Shown here: positions 14,448-22,521 of the stretch, in pieces
Layout: each line of letters begins with the position of its first letter
Numbering within the stretch: position 1 is the stretch's first letter
NCBI GenBank assembly: GCA_021788115.1
Contig: JAJYLA010000017.1
Coordinates: 1 to 41,551 of the forward strand
Length of the DNA stretch: 41,551 bases
From: Actinomycetes bacterium
GTDB taxonomy: Bacteria; Actinomycetota; Acidimicrobiia; Acidimicrobiales; Palsa-688
Direction of reading: 5' to 3'
The notes under the pieces: model-generated
Databases searched by the model: none
What the model saw: only the letters and a program-made list of their open reading frames with translations
What the model was told of the DNA's origin: nothing
Position numbers and translations under genes: made by a program

Positions 14448-16595
14448 GTGCCCAACCCCGCTTCCCCCGCGCCCGTCCCGCCCCTCGCCGAGCGCCGGCC
14501 TCACCGCCTCGAAGCCCACGGCGACGTGCGCACCGACGACTGGTACTGGCTCAACGACCGGGACGACCCGGCGGTCCTCGCGTACCTGCGTGCCGAGAAC
14601 GACCACACCGACGCGGTTCTCGCCCCCACCGAGGAGCTGCAGCGGGTGCTGTTCGACGAGATCAAGGGCCGCGTCGCGGAGACCGACGCGGGGCCCCCGA
14701 CCCTCGATGGAGCCTGGTGGTACTGGTACCGCACCACCGAGGGCCTGCAGTACCGCACCTGGTGCCGGCGGCCGGACCCCGGCCGGTCGCTCGGCGCGGC
14801 ACAGGTTGCCGCCGAGGCGCGCTCCGGGCGTCCCGCGGCGGAGACCGGCGAGCAGGTGATCCTCGACGAGAACGCCCTGGCGGCCGGCGGGGACTATCTC
14901 GCCGTCGGGGTCTTCGATGTCAGCCCCGACCACCGGACCCTGGCGTACGCCGTCGACCGCGAAGGCTCGGAGCGGTTCGCGTTGCGCTTCCGCGACCTCG
15001 ACACGGGAGAGGACCATCCCGAAGTCGTCGAAGGGGTCTACTACAGCTCCGCCTGGGCGGCGGACAGCGCCACCTTCTTCTACGTGCGGCCCGACGAGGC
15101 CATGCGCCCCTGGCAGGTGTGGCGCCACCGCATGGGCACCGGCTCCGGCCGCGACGCCCTCGTGCTGCAGGAGGACGACGAGCGCTTCTACGTCGATGTG
15201 GAGCTGAGCCGGTCGCGCGGCGCCGTGGTGTTGACGGCGGCGAGCAAGACGAGCTCGGAGGCCCGATGGATCGATGCCGCCGCCCCCGAGGGGGAGCCCC
15301 GGCTGATCCTCGCGCGCGAGGCCTCCGTCGAGTACGACGTCGAGCACGAGGGCGCCTCGTGGCTCGTGCGGACCAACCGGCCGGCGCCCGGACGCGCGTC
15401 GGCCACCAACTTCGGCCTGTACCGGCTGCCCGTCGGCAGCAGCGACCCCGCCGACCTCGAGACCGTCCTCGCCCCCCGCCCGGACGTCACCGTCGAGGCG
15501 GCCGACGCCTTCGCGGGACACGTGGTCGCGTGGGAACGCTCGGGCACCGACGGGCTCGAGCGCCTGCGCGTCCTCGGCCGCGACGGGGGATCCACGGCGG
15601 TGGAGCAGCCCGAAGCCGCCTACAGCCTCCTCGCCCAGCCCAACCCCGAGTGGGACTCGCAGAGCTACCGCTTCGGCTACACCTCGCTCGTCACGCCTCG
15701 GTCTTCGGTCGAGCTCGACGTCGCCACCGGCCGGCGCGACACGGTGTGGACCGAGCTCGTGCGGGGCGGCTACGACCCAGGCGCCTACAGGACCGAGAGG
15801 CTGTGGGCGACCTCTGCCGACGGCACGCGGGTTCCTGTTTCCGTGCTGGCCCGGCGCGACCACCCCCTCGACGGCTCCGCGCCATGCCTCCTGTACGGCT
15901 ACGGGGCGTACCAGGTCACCATCGACCCGTCTTTTTCCCCGATCCGGCTGAACCTCGTCGAGCGGGGGATGTGCTACGCCATCGCCCACGTGCGCGGCGG
16001 CGGGGAGATGGGGCGGTCCTGGTACGACCAGGGCAAGATGCAGCACAAGGCGAACAGCTTCGCCGACTTCCTCGCCGCCGCCGATCACCTGGTCGCCGCC
16101 GGCTGGGCGTCGCCGTCGGGGCTCGTCGCCCGTGGCGCCAGTGCCGGAGGCCTGCTGATGGGCGCCGCGGTCACCATGCGCCCCGACCGCTGGCGGGCCG
16201 TCGTCGCCGAGGTTCCCTTCGTCGACGTGGTCACCACCATCTCCGACGCAAGCCTCCCCCTCACGGTGACCGAGTGGGAGGAGTGGGGCGATCCGCTGCA
16301 CGACCCGGAGGCCTACCGGCGCATGCTCGCGTACTCCCCCTACGACAACGTGAGGCCCGCGCCCTACCCGGCGATGTTCGTCACCGCCGGGCTGAACGAC
16401 CCGCGGGTCGGCTTCTGGGAGCCGGCGAAGTGGGTCGCCAAGCTCCGCGCCGCCGGCGCCGGCACCGCCGATCGGCCGGTTCTGCTGCGCACCGAGCTCG
16501 GCGCGGGGCACGGCGGCCCCTCGGGGCGTTACGACTCCTGGCGCGACGAGGCCCGGATCCAGGCGTTCGTGCTCACAGCGGTTGGGTTGGCGTGA
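14448..16595 (+). CDS. oligopeptidase B (prolyl oligopeptidase family, S9A)
   Basis: The 715-residue protein is a cytoplasmic serine peptidase that cuts short peptides, usually after Arg or Lys. It begins at GTG 14448 with a Pro-rich stretch and the family start RRPHRLEAHGDVRTDDWYWL. Residues 70-430 form the propeller that screens substrate size. The alpha/beta-hydrolase domain carries YGYGAYQ, AHVRGGGEMGRSWYDQGK, the nucleophile S565 in GASAGGLLMG, D651 in GLNDPRVGFWEP and H688 in GAGHGGPSGRY. The HVRGGGE and LNDPRV motifs separate oligopeptidase B from prolyl oligopeptidase. Its 3' end overlaps the convergent FtsH-like gene by 23 bp. No clear ribosome binding site is seen, so the start is the most likely but not certain. 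Confidence 0.92.
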   Translation: MPNPASPAPVPPLAERRPHRLEAHGDVRTDDWYWLNDRDDPAVLAYLRAENDHTDAVLAPTEELQRVLFDEIKGRVAETDAGPPTLDGAWWYWYRTTEGLQYRTWCRRPDPGRSLGAAQVAAEARSGRPAAETGEQVILDENALAAGGDYLAVGVFDVSPDHRTLAYAVDREGSERFALRFRDLDTGEDHPEVVEGVYYSSAWAADSATFFYVRPDEAMRPWQVWRHRMGTGSGRDALVLQEDDERFYVDVELSRSRGAVVLTAASKTSSEARWIDAAAPEGEPRLILAREASVEYDVEHEGASWLVRTNRPAPGRASATNFGLYRLPVGSSDPADLETVLAPRPDVTVEAADAFAGHVVAWERSGTDGLERLRVLGRDGGSTAVEQPEAAYSLLAQPNPEWDSQSYRFGYTSLVTPRSSVELDVATGRRDTVWTELVRGGYDPGAYRTERLWATSADGTRVPVSVLARRDHPLDGSAPCLLYGYGAYQVTIDPSFSPIRLNLVERGMCYAIAHVRGGGEMGRSWYDQGKMQHKANSFADFLAAADHLVAAGWASPSGLVARGASAGGLLMGAAVTMRPDRWRAVVAEVPFVDVVTTISDASLPLTVTEWEEWGDPLHDPEAYRRMLAYSPYDNVRPAPYPAMFVTAGLNDPRVGFWEPAKWVAKLRAAGAGTADRPVLLRTELGAGHGGPSGRYDSWRDEARIQAFVLTAVGLA

Positions 16596-18429
16596 CGTCC
16601 GGGATCCCGCCGTCGCGCAGGTCCAGAACCTGTTCGCGAGCCGCCGCGTGGGCCGCCTCGAGCACGGCGTCGATCTCCCGACCGATCAGCTCCTCGCGCT
16701 CGAGCAGGGCGTCGCGCAGCGCCTCGACGAGGGTCGCGTTGTTGTAGAGCAGGGCCCGCACGTCCTCGCGTGCCGCTTCCAGGATGGCATCGACCCTGGC
16801 CCGGCTGGCTTCGTCTGCGAGCACCTTGGCGACGACATTGGCCCCGCCGGGCGACCGCACGGCTTCGAAGGAGATCAGCGACCCCGCCATGCCGAAGCTT
16901 CCCACCATCTGCGCGGCCGCCTCCGTCGCCGCCTGCAGGTCGCTCGAGACCCCGCTGCTCGTCTCGCCGAAGAACAGCTCCTCCGCGACCATCCCACCCA
17001 TGGCCACCCGGATCAGCGCCTCGATCTCGCTGCGCGTCCGCGTGAAGCGCTCCTCGCTCTCGGAGTGCGAGAGAAGCCCGAGCGCGGAGCGCCGCTTGAT
17101 GATCGACAGAACCTCGAGGGTGCGGTCGGGGGCGGCGAGCCAGGCGACCGTGGCGTGGCCGGACTCGTGGGTCGCTATGGTGCGCCGTTCCTTCTCGGCG
17201 TAGGCGACCGGCTGGGCCAGGCCGAGCTCCTCGGTCATCTTGGCCTTCTGGATGTCCTCCCAGTCGAGCCGGCCGGCACCGCGCCGCAACGCCCACACCA
17301 GGGCCTCGTCGAGCAGGTGCTCGAGCATCACTGGCGAGTAGCCGAAGGTGGTCGCCGCCAGCGTGTCACGCCGGGCCGGGTCGTCGAGCTCCGGTGCGTG
17401 CGCCTTGCGGGCGAGGTAGTAGTCGATGATCTCCCGCCGCCCGGCCCGGCCCGGCAGGTCGACCGTGATCGTGCGGTCGAAGCGGCCCGGCCGCAGCAGG
17501 GCAGGGTCGAGGTCGCCCGCCCGGTTCGTCGCGCCGATCACGAGGATGTTGGCCGGCGGGGGTGCCGCCTTGCGGAGCCGGCGCGCCGGCGGCAGCCACC
17601 GGTTGACCAGGTCGATGAAGCGGTTCTGGAGCCGGGCGCCCGCAGGCGGCTGGTCGAAGGACTGCAGCTGGATGAGCAGTTCGTTGACGACGCCGGCGAT
17701 CCCCTCCCGGCCGGAGCCCATCCCCATGCCGGCACGGGTGGCGCCGATGGCGTCGATCTCCTCGATGAAGCCGATCGCCCCTCCCTCGCGGCGGGCGTGC
17801 GCCCGCAGGGCCTTGAAGTAGGCGCGTATCTTGCGGTTCGTCTGCCCGTAGTACATCGACTGGAACGCCGACGAGGACACGAACAGGAAGGGGACTCCGG
17901 CCTCGGCGGCCATCGCCTTCGCCAGGTACGTCTTGCCGGTGCCGGGCGGGCCCTCGAAGAGAACCGCCCGGCGGGGGGTTCCCCCCATGCGCTCCTTGAA
18001 TGTCCGGTAGGCGAGGAAGAGGTTGAGGGTCTTGACCACTTCCTCCACCACGACGCTGGCCCCCACGACGTCCGCCAGGCGGACGCCGAGCTCTTCGGGG
18101 CGGTAGAGGATGTGCGGGGAGCGCCCGGCGCTGAGGAGAGGGACCGCCAGGACGGCCACGAGGACCAGGATGAGCACCACGGAGGGCAGGTAGGCGGACG
18201 ACCCGGCCGGCAGGTGCGGGATCGGCCACTGGAAGATCGCCGCCGCACCCTTCAGGTCCCCGCGGGCGTAGCGCAGCCCGCCCACCAGGGCGCGCACGAC
18301 GAGGGGGACGGCTATGACGCCTAGGACGATGGCCAGGTTGCGCAGGCGCCTCTGGCGCGCCCGTTCTCCGGCGGTGGCGACGTCGGCGGACCGGAGCACC
18401 TCGGACCGGGCCAGCGTCAGCGTGTCCAT
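16573..18429 (-). CDS. FtsH-like membrane AAA+ zinc protease
   Basis: The 618-residue protein resembles FtsH, an ATP-dependent protease that degrades membrane and regulatory proteins. It has two membrane helices (about 31-49 and 81-99) with a short segment between them, an AAA domain with Walker A GPPGTGKT at 160-167, and a peptidase domain with HESGH at 421-425; D497 in SSGVSSDLQAAT fits the third zinc ligand. The second region of homology includes ATNRAGDLDPALLRPGRFDR. Two oddities stand out. The Walker B segment reads FIEEIDAIG where FtsH has FIDEIDAVG. An insertion of about 25 residues (LQNRFIDLVNRWLPPARRL) lies before the sensor region. It may be a specialised paralogue rather than the housekeeping FtsH. 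The ATG at 18429 has GAGGAG upstream. Confidence 0.88.
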   Translation of the reverse strand: MDTLTLARSEVLRSADVATAGERARQRRLRNLAIVLGVIAVPLVVRALVGGLRYARGDLKGAAAIFQWPIPHLPAGSSAYLPSVVLILVLVAVLAVPLLSAGRSPHILYRPEELGVRLADVVGASVVVEEVVKTLNLFLAYRTFKERMGGTPRRAVLFEGPPGTGKTYLAKAMAAEAGVPFLFVSSSAFQSMYYGQTNRKIRAYFKALRAHARREGGAIGFIEEIDAIGATRAGMGMGSGREGIAGVVNELLIQLQSFDQPPAGARLQNRFIDLVNRWLPPARRLRKAAPPPANILVIGATNRAGDLDPALLRPGRFDRTITVDLPGRAGRREIIDYYLARKAHAPELDDPARRDTLAATTFGYSPVMLEHLLDEALVWALRRGAGRLDWEDIQKAKMTEELGLAQPVAYAEKERRTIATHESGHATVAWLAAPDRTLEVLSIIKRRSALGLLSHSESEERFTRTRSEIEALIRVAMGGMVAEELFFGETSSGVSSDLQAATEAAAQMVGSFGMAGSLISFEAVRSPGGANVVAKVLADEASRARVDAILEAAREDVRALLYNNATLVEALRDALLEREELIGREIDAVLEAAHAAAREQVLDLRDGGIPDVTPTQPL

Positions 18430-18658
18430 GTCTGTTGCTCCTCGCCCTCGTCGCTGCGGTGGAGACCACCTGTCTCTCCATACAACGCTAGATACCGCCG
18501 GCGCCGGCGGCGACCCTCTTCCGCGACTTCGCCGATGTCGGTAACTGCGCCCTTTTCTGCTCAAGTCCGGGCCGCGTCGGCCGATGAAGGGCCCCCGGAC
18601 GAGGCCGGCGGGTGGCGGCTGCCCCGTGGCGCGGTCCGGGGCTCCGGCCCGGCCGCGA
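18430..18658. other. intergenic region upstream of the FtsH-like gene
   Basis: This 229-bp gap between two minus-strand genes holds the ribosome binding site of the FtsH-like gene (GAGGAG), possible -10 boxes TAGCGT (18486-18491) and TTGTAT (18480-18485) on the minus strand, and a perfect 16-bp palindrome CCGCCGGCGCCGGCGG at 18495-18510 just upstream of them. The palindrome is placed where a regulator could bind, but it consists only of G and C. The rest (18511-18658) has no gene that I can support. Confidence 0.4.
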
Positions 18659-19480
18659 TCAGATCCTCATGCGGAGGCCCTCGTACGCGGAGACGATCTC
18701 GGGACCCCCGGGGCCCGCCTGGGCCCTCGCCTCGGCGAGCAGCCCGTCCAGCTGCTCGTCGCTGTGGGCGGGGTCGTGGTGGAACAGCACCAGGGTCCGC
18801 ACCCCTGCACTGCGCGCCACGTTCACGGCGTAGTCGATCGTGCAGTGACCCCAGGTCGACTTCTCCTGGAACTCGGCGCGCGTGTACTGGGCATCGTGGA
18901 CGAGCACGTCGGCCCCGTCCGCCAGCTCGAGGACGCTGTCGGCGATCGAGTCGAGATCCAAGGGTGCCTGGTGGTCGCTGATGTAGCACACGGTCCGGTC
19001 GTCCCAGGTGACGCGGTAGCCGACCGTCGGACCCGAGTGCGGCACCGGGCGGACCGCGACGTGAGCCGAGCCGAGCTCGATGTCGTCCTTGAGCACGTCG
19101 TGGAACACGATGTCACCGCGCAGCTGGGAGCACGTGATCGGGAAGTACGGGGGGCGTATGAAGCCGTCGAAGAGCTCTGCGAGGCTTGCGTCGTCCTGCT
19201 GCGGGCCGAACACGTCGAAGCGGGCCCCGTAGCGGTCCGCGGGAGGGAAGAACGGCAAACCCTGCACGTGGTCCCAGTGGATGTGGGTGAGCAGGGCGGC
19301 GCCGATGAACGAGCCGTCCGTGGGCTGCGTGTCCCCGAACGTCCGGAGGCCGGTCCCCAGGTCGAAGACGATGGGCGGTTCCCCCTCGGCCGTCAGAGCG
19401 ACGCACGCGGTGTTCGCCCCGTAGCGCCTGTTGTCGTCCGAGGGACAGGGGCACGAACCCCGGACCCCGTAGAAGGTCAT
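18659..19480 (-). CDS. metallo-beta-lactamase-fold hydrolase
   Basis: The 273-residue protein starts MTFYGVRGSCPCPSDDNRRYGANTACV, typical of RNase Z-like or phosphodiesterase-like MBL proteins. The metal motif is THIHWDH (HxHxDH), with further ligands likely in PVPHSGPTVGY, ISDHQAPL, HDAQYT and HHDPAHSDEQLD. The STWGH motif near 200 is typical of this group, which also includes cyclic nucleotide phosphodiesterase-like proteins. No substrate can be assigned. ATG 19480 is chosen; GTG 19486, two codons upstream, is an alternative and has AGGGGG 8 nt before it. The gene is 151 bp downstream of the co-oriented MaoC gene, and that gap holds nothing else recognisable. Confidence 0.85.
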   Translation of the reverse strand: MTFYGVRGSCPCPSDDNRRYGANTACVALTAEGEPPIVFDLGTGLRTFGDTQPTDGSFIGAALLTHIHWDHVQGLPFFPPADRYGARFDVFGPQQDDASLAELFDGFIRPPYFPITCSQLRGDIVFHDVLKDDIELGSAHVAVRPVPHSGPTVGYRVTWDDRTVCYISDHQAPLDLDSIADSVLELADGADVLVHDAQYTRAEFQEKSTWGHCTIDYAVNVARSAGVRTLVLFHHDPAHSDEQLDGLLAEARAQAGPGGPEIVSAYEGLRMRI

Positions 19481-19631
19481 GTCCACCTGGGTATCCCCCT
19501 GCTTCCTCGCTCCGGCGTGCCCACGATATCCAGGCCGGGGTCCCTCGCGGCCCCCGGGCCACCGTGAACGTCCCTGCGGCCCGGATCCGAGCGGCACCTC
19601 ACCGTTCCCCAGTCTTCCCGACCGACGCCCC

Positions 19632-20144
19632 TCAGGTCCAGACGTCGTCGCCGTAGGGCCTGCGCCGGGGAGGCGCGGAGCCTCGCTTCCACACCATCGC
19701 GGTTCGACGGAAGTAGCAAACCTCCTCGCCGCGCTGGTTGAACCCCTTGGTCTCGACGGTGACCACGCCACGGTCCGGCTTCGTCTCCGACTCGCGCTTG
19801 GAGAGAACCCGCGTCTCGGCGTAGATGGTGTCGCCGTGGAAGGTCGGCCGCTTGTGGGTGAGCTGCTCGACCTCCAGGTTGGCGATGGACGATCCGCTCA
19901 CGTCGGGCACGCTCATGCCGAGCACCACGCTGTAGACCAGGTTGCCGACCACCACGTTGCGCCCGTGCACGGTGTCGTGCTCTGCGAACCACGCGTCGGT
20001 GTGCAACGGGTGGTGGTTCATCGTGATCATGCAAAAGAGGTGGTCGTCGTACTCGGTGATCGTCTTGCCGGGCCAGTGGCGGTAGATGTCGCCGGGCTCG
20101 AAGTCCTCGAACCAGCGACCGAACGGGCGCTCCTGGATAGCCAT
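19632..20144 (-). CDS. MaoC-family hydratase, probable mesaconyl-/methylmalyl-CoA hydratase
   Basis: The 170-residue hot-dog protein begins RPFGRWFEDFEPGDIYRHWPGKTITEYDDHLF and contains MNHHPLHTD, VVVGNLVYSVVLGMSVPDVSG, IANLEVEQL and PTFHGDTIYAETRVLSKRES. These blocks match, from memory, the short MaoC protein encoded beside crotonyl-CoA carboxylase/reductase, methylsuccinyl-CoA dehydrogenase and citE-like genes in Streptomyces. There it is expected to hydrate mesaconyl-CoA to beta-methylmalyl-CoA in the ethylmalonyl-CoA pathway. The dehydrogenase and lyase of the same pathway lie 2.4-5 kb away. The general MaoC assignment is certain; the substrate is inferred from this match and context. The ATG at 20144 has a TAGCGT box 8 nt upstream. 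Confidence 0.88.
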   Translation of the reverse strand: MAIQERPFGRWFEDFEPGDIYRHWPGKTITEYDDHLFCMITMNHHPLHTDAWFAEHDTVHGRNVVVGNLVYSVVLGMSVPDVSGSSIANLEVEQLTHKRPTFHGDTIYAETRVLSKRESETKPDRGVVTVETKGFNQRGEEVCYFRRTAMVWKRGSAPPRRRPYGDDVWT

Positions 20145-20152
20145 GGGCCATC

Positions 20153-20158
20153 ACGCTA
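20153..20158 (-). promoter_or_regulatory. -10 box TAGCGT of the MaoC gene
   Basis: TAGCGT on the minus strand lies 8 nt before the ATG at 20144. A plus-strand box for the divergent methyltransferase gene starts only 5 bp further on, so the two promoters are back to back. Confidence 0.45.
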
Positions 20159-20162
20159 GGCG

Positions 20163-20168
20163 TAACGT
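20163..20168 (+). promoter_or_regulatory. -10 box TAACGT of the methyltransferase gene
   Basis: TAACGT is followed by 7 nt (CGCCGGC) and the GTG at 20176, again a leaderless spacing. Confidence 0.4.
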
Positions 20169-20175
20169 CGCCGGC

Positions 20176-20847
20176 GTGATCGAGCTCGAGCTGCGCAACG
20201 ACGTGTACCGCCGCCCCCTCGCAACCGCCCTCGACCGCCTGGGCCTGCGGGAGGGGTGGGTGTGCGCCGACGTCGGGGCGGGCGGCGGCGACGTCACCGT
20301 CGCCCTCGCGCGCATCGTCGGCGCCGACGGGCGCGTCTACGCGGTCGACTCCGACCCGGCCCGCCGCGACGAGGTCGCCGCCGCGGCCGCCCGCGCCGCC
20401 CAGGCCCAGGTTTTCGCTCTCACGCAGGCCGGCGAGGAGCTGACCCTGCCGGAGCCCGTGGACCTGGCGTTCTGCCGTTTCCTGCTCCTCCACGTCCACT
20501 CCCCGATCGCGGTCGTGGCACGCATGAAGACCGCCGTGCGCGCCGGGGGCTGGGTGGTCGTCCAGGAGCCGGTCACATCGGCGGGCCGCGTCGGCGGCCA
20601 GCCGATGTCGATGCCCGGGGCCCGCCACCCCGACATCGGCGCCCTCCTGCCGACCCTCGCCCTCGAAGCGGGGCTCGAGCTCGTCGACGCCTGGGCCGAG
20701 GCGCCGGCGTGGGCGGGGCCCGGACCCGTCGCCACCTACCTCGAAGCGATGACCGGCGTCGACCCGGGGGACGATCCGGTGCTGCTGCCGTTGATCGTGA
20801 CCGTGGTGGCCAGACGGGCACCCGGCCGCGACGGCACGCCGCCGTGA
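20176..20847 (+). CDS. class I SAM-dependent methyltransferase
   Basis: The 223-residue protein has a Rossmann methyltransferase fold. Motif I is VCADVGAGGGDVTVALA near residue 30, motif II ends in the acidic VYAVDSDP, and VDLAFCRFLLLHV is motif IV, followed by MKTAVRAGGWVVVQEPV. The C-terminal part is short, with no clue to the substrate. GTG 20176 is chosen because it matches the start of the fold and the TAACGT box; a longer in-frame start at 20086 would overlap the divergent MaoC gene. The gene converges on glycerol kinase, with 54 bp between coding ends. Confidence 0.82.
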   Translation: MIELELRNDVYRRPLATALDRLGLREGWVCADVGAGGGDVTVALARIVGADGRVYAVDSDPARRDEVAAAAARAAQAQVFALTQAGEELTLPEPVDLAFCRFLLLHVHSPIAVVARMKTAVRAGGWVVVQEPVTSAGRVGGQPMSMPGARHPDIGALLPTLALEAGLELVDAWAEAPAWAGPGPVATYLEAMTGVDPGDDPVLLPLIVTVVARRAPGRDGTPP

Positions 20848-20901
20848 GGGTCACCTCCGCGCCAGGCGAAGGGCGGGTAGCTGTGCCGCCCCTGGCGGCG
20901 G

Positions 20902-22428
20902 CTACTCGACCCAGTCGAACGCCCGGGTCACGGCCTTCTTCCACAGGCGGTACTCGCGATCGCGGGCGGAGGGGTCCAGTGACGGCTCGAAGGTCCTGTC
21001 CATGCTCCAGTTCGAACGCAGATCCTCGATGTGCTCCCAGAACCCGACGGCCAGCCCCGCGGCGTACGCGGACCCGAGCGACGTCGTCTCCGACACGGTC
21101 GGGCGGATCACGGGCACGCCGAGCACGTCCGCCTGGAACTGCATGAGCAGGTCGTTGGCGACCATGGCGCCGTCGACCTTGAGGGAGCTCAGCTGCATCC
21201 CCGAGTCTGCGCTCATGGCGTCCACGACTTCCTTGCTCTGCCACGCTGTCGCCTCGAGCGCGGCGCGTGCCAGGTGGCCGGCGTTCGCGTACCGGGTGAG
21301 CCCGCAGATCACGCCGCGGGCGTCGCTGCGCCAGTACGGCGCGAAGAGGCCGGAGAAGGCCGGGACGAAGTAGACGCCGCCGTTGTCTTCGACGGTGCGC
21401 GCCAGGGTCTCGACCTCCGCAGAAGAGCCGATCACCCTGAGGTTGTCGCGCAGCCACTGCACCAGCGCTCCGGTGATGGCGACGGAACCCTCGAGCATGT
21501 AGGTGGGCGGATCGCCCCCGATCTGGCAGGCCGGCCCGGTGATGAGGCCACTCTTGGACGCGACCGGCTCGGCCCCGGTGTTGAGCAGCAGGAAGCTTCC
21601 TGTCCCGTAGGTGTTCTTGGCCTCGCCGGGGGAGAAGCACGTCTGACCGAAGAGGGCGGCCTGCTGGTCGCCGAGGTCTCCGGCCACCGGGACACCCTCC
21701 AGCACGCCCACCCCGTAACCGTAAACGTAGCTGGAGGGCCGGATTGCGGGAAGCATCGCCGCCGGGATCCCCAGCGTGGAGAGGATCGCATCATCCCAGC
21801 GGAGGGCGCGGAGGTCCATCAACATCGTCCGGCTCGCGTTGGTCACGTCCGTGACGTGCACCCCGCCGGTGGTCCCGCCGGTCAGGTTCCAGATCAGCCA
21901 CGAGTCGACGGTGCCGAAGAGGACCTCGCCGGCCTCGGCGCGCGGGCGAAGCCCCTCGACGTTCTCCAGGAGCCAAGAGACCTTCGGGCCCGAGAAATAC
22001 GTCGCGACGGGAAGACCTGTCCTCTCGCGGAACCGGTCCTGGCCTCCATCGGCGGCAAGCTCGCTGCAGATCCGGTCGGTGCGCGTGTCCTGCCACACCA
22101 CGGCGTTGTGCACGGGCCGGCCGCTGCCTCGGTCCCAGAGCACGGTCGTCTCGCGCTGGTTGGTGACCCCCACCGCGGCGAGGTCCCCCGCGGTCAGACC
22201 GCCCTTCTCGAGCGCTCCCCGGATCACCCCCAGGCTGCGCTGCCAGATCTCGGAGGCGTCGTGCTCCACCCAGCCGGGCCTCGGGAAGATCTGCTCGTGC
22301 TCCTTCTGGTCGGCGGCCACCACCCGGCCCCCGTGGTCGAAGATCACGAAGCGGGTGGACGTCGTGCCCTGGTCGAGCGCCCCCACGTAGCTCCCGATCG
22401 GGTCCTCGCTCCTCGCCGGCCTCGCCAC
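20902..22428 (-). CDS. glpK: glycerol kinase
   Basis: The 508-residue FGGY-family kinase phosphorylates glycerol to sn-glycerol 3-phosphate. The N-terminal phosphate-binding motif is [16 protein letters not shown], followed by [17 protein letters not shown]. The substrate region includes [13 protein letters not shown] and [19 protein letters not shown], and the second FGGY signature region is near [16 protein letters not shown]. Length and motifs are standard for GlpK. The GTG at 22428 lies 6 nt after TAGGGT. No glpF or glpD is nearby. The gene is divergent from the methylsuccinyl-CoA dehydrogenase-like gene, with 93 bp between starts. Confidence 0.96.
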   Translation of the reverse strand: MARPARSEDPIGSYVGALDQGTTSTRFVIFDHGGRVVAADQKEHEQIFPRPGWVEHDASEIWQRSLGVIRGALEKGGLTAGDLAAVGVTNQRETTVLWDRGSGRPVHNAVVWQDTRTDRICSELAADGGQDRFRERTGLPVATYFSGPKVSWLLENVEGLRPRAEAGEVLFGTVDSWLIWNLTGGTTGGVHVTDVTNASRTMLMDLRALRWDDAILSTLGIPAAMLPAIRPSSYVYGYGVGVLEGVPVAGDLGDQQAALFGQTCFSPGEAKNTYGTGSFLLLNTGAEPVASKSGLITGPACQIGGDPPTYMLEGSVAITGALVQWLRDNLRVIGSSAEVETLARTVEDNGGVYFVPAFSGLFAPYWRSDARGVICGLTRYANAGHLARAALEATAWQSKEVVDAMSADSGMQLSSLKVDGAMVANDLLMQFQADVLGVPVIRPTVSETTSLGSAYAAGLAVGFWEHIEDLRSNWSMDRTFEPSLDPSARDREYRLWKKAVTRAFDWVE

Positions 22429-22434
22429 GCCTGC

Positions 22435-22444
22435 ACCCTAGGGT
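22435..22444. promoter_or_regulatory. palindromic -10 element ACCCTAGGGT at glpK
   Basis: The 10-bp palindrome contains TAGGGT on both strands. On the minus strand it sits 6 nt before the glpK GTG and predicts a leaderless transcript. On the plus strand the same box could start transcription towards the dehydrogenase gene about 75 bp away, so the element is potentially bidirectional. Confidence 0.5.
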
Positions 22445-22509
22445 CACCGCCGCGGCCGCCGCGACGAGATGACCGGCCATCGGCGTGCCCGGCGCTCAGG
22501 ACCGGCCGC

Positions 22510-22515
22510 TACCCT
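22510..22515 (+). promoter_or_regulatory. -10 box TACCCT of the methylsuccinyl-CoA dehydrogenase-like gene
   Basis: TACCCT is followed by CGGCAC and the ATG at 22522, a 6-nt leaderless spacing. A direct repeat GACCGGCC occurs at 22471-22478 and 22500-22507, the second copy ending 2 bp before the box, and could be a regulator site. Confidence 0.5.
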
Positions 22516-22521
22516 CGGCAC

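Noticed and set aside
14401-14455. TTG start at 14455 for the 68-residue gene
   Set aside because: The added 18 residues look non-coding, overlap the oligopeptidase start, and bypass the leaderless promoter at 14409.
21031-22521. In-frame extension of the Mcd-like gene upstream of 22522
   Set aside because: It would run antisense through glpK and lacks any motif; the ATG at 22522 has a fitting promoter.
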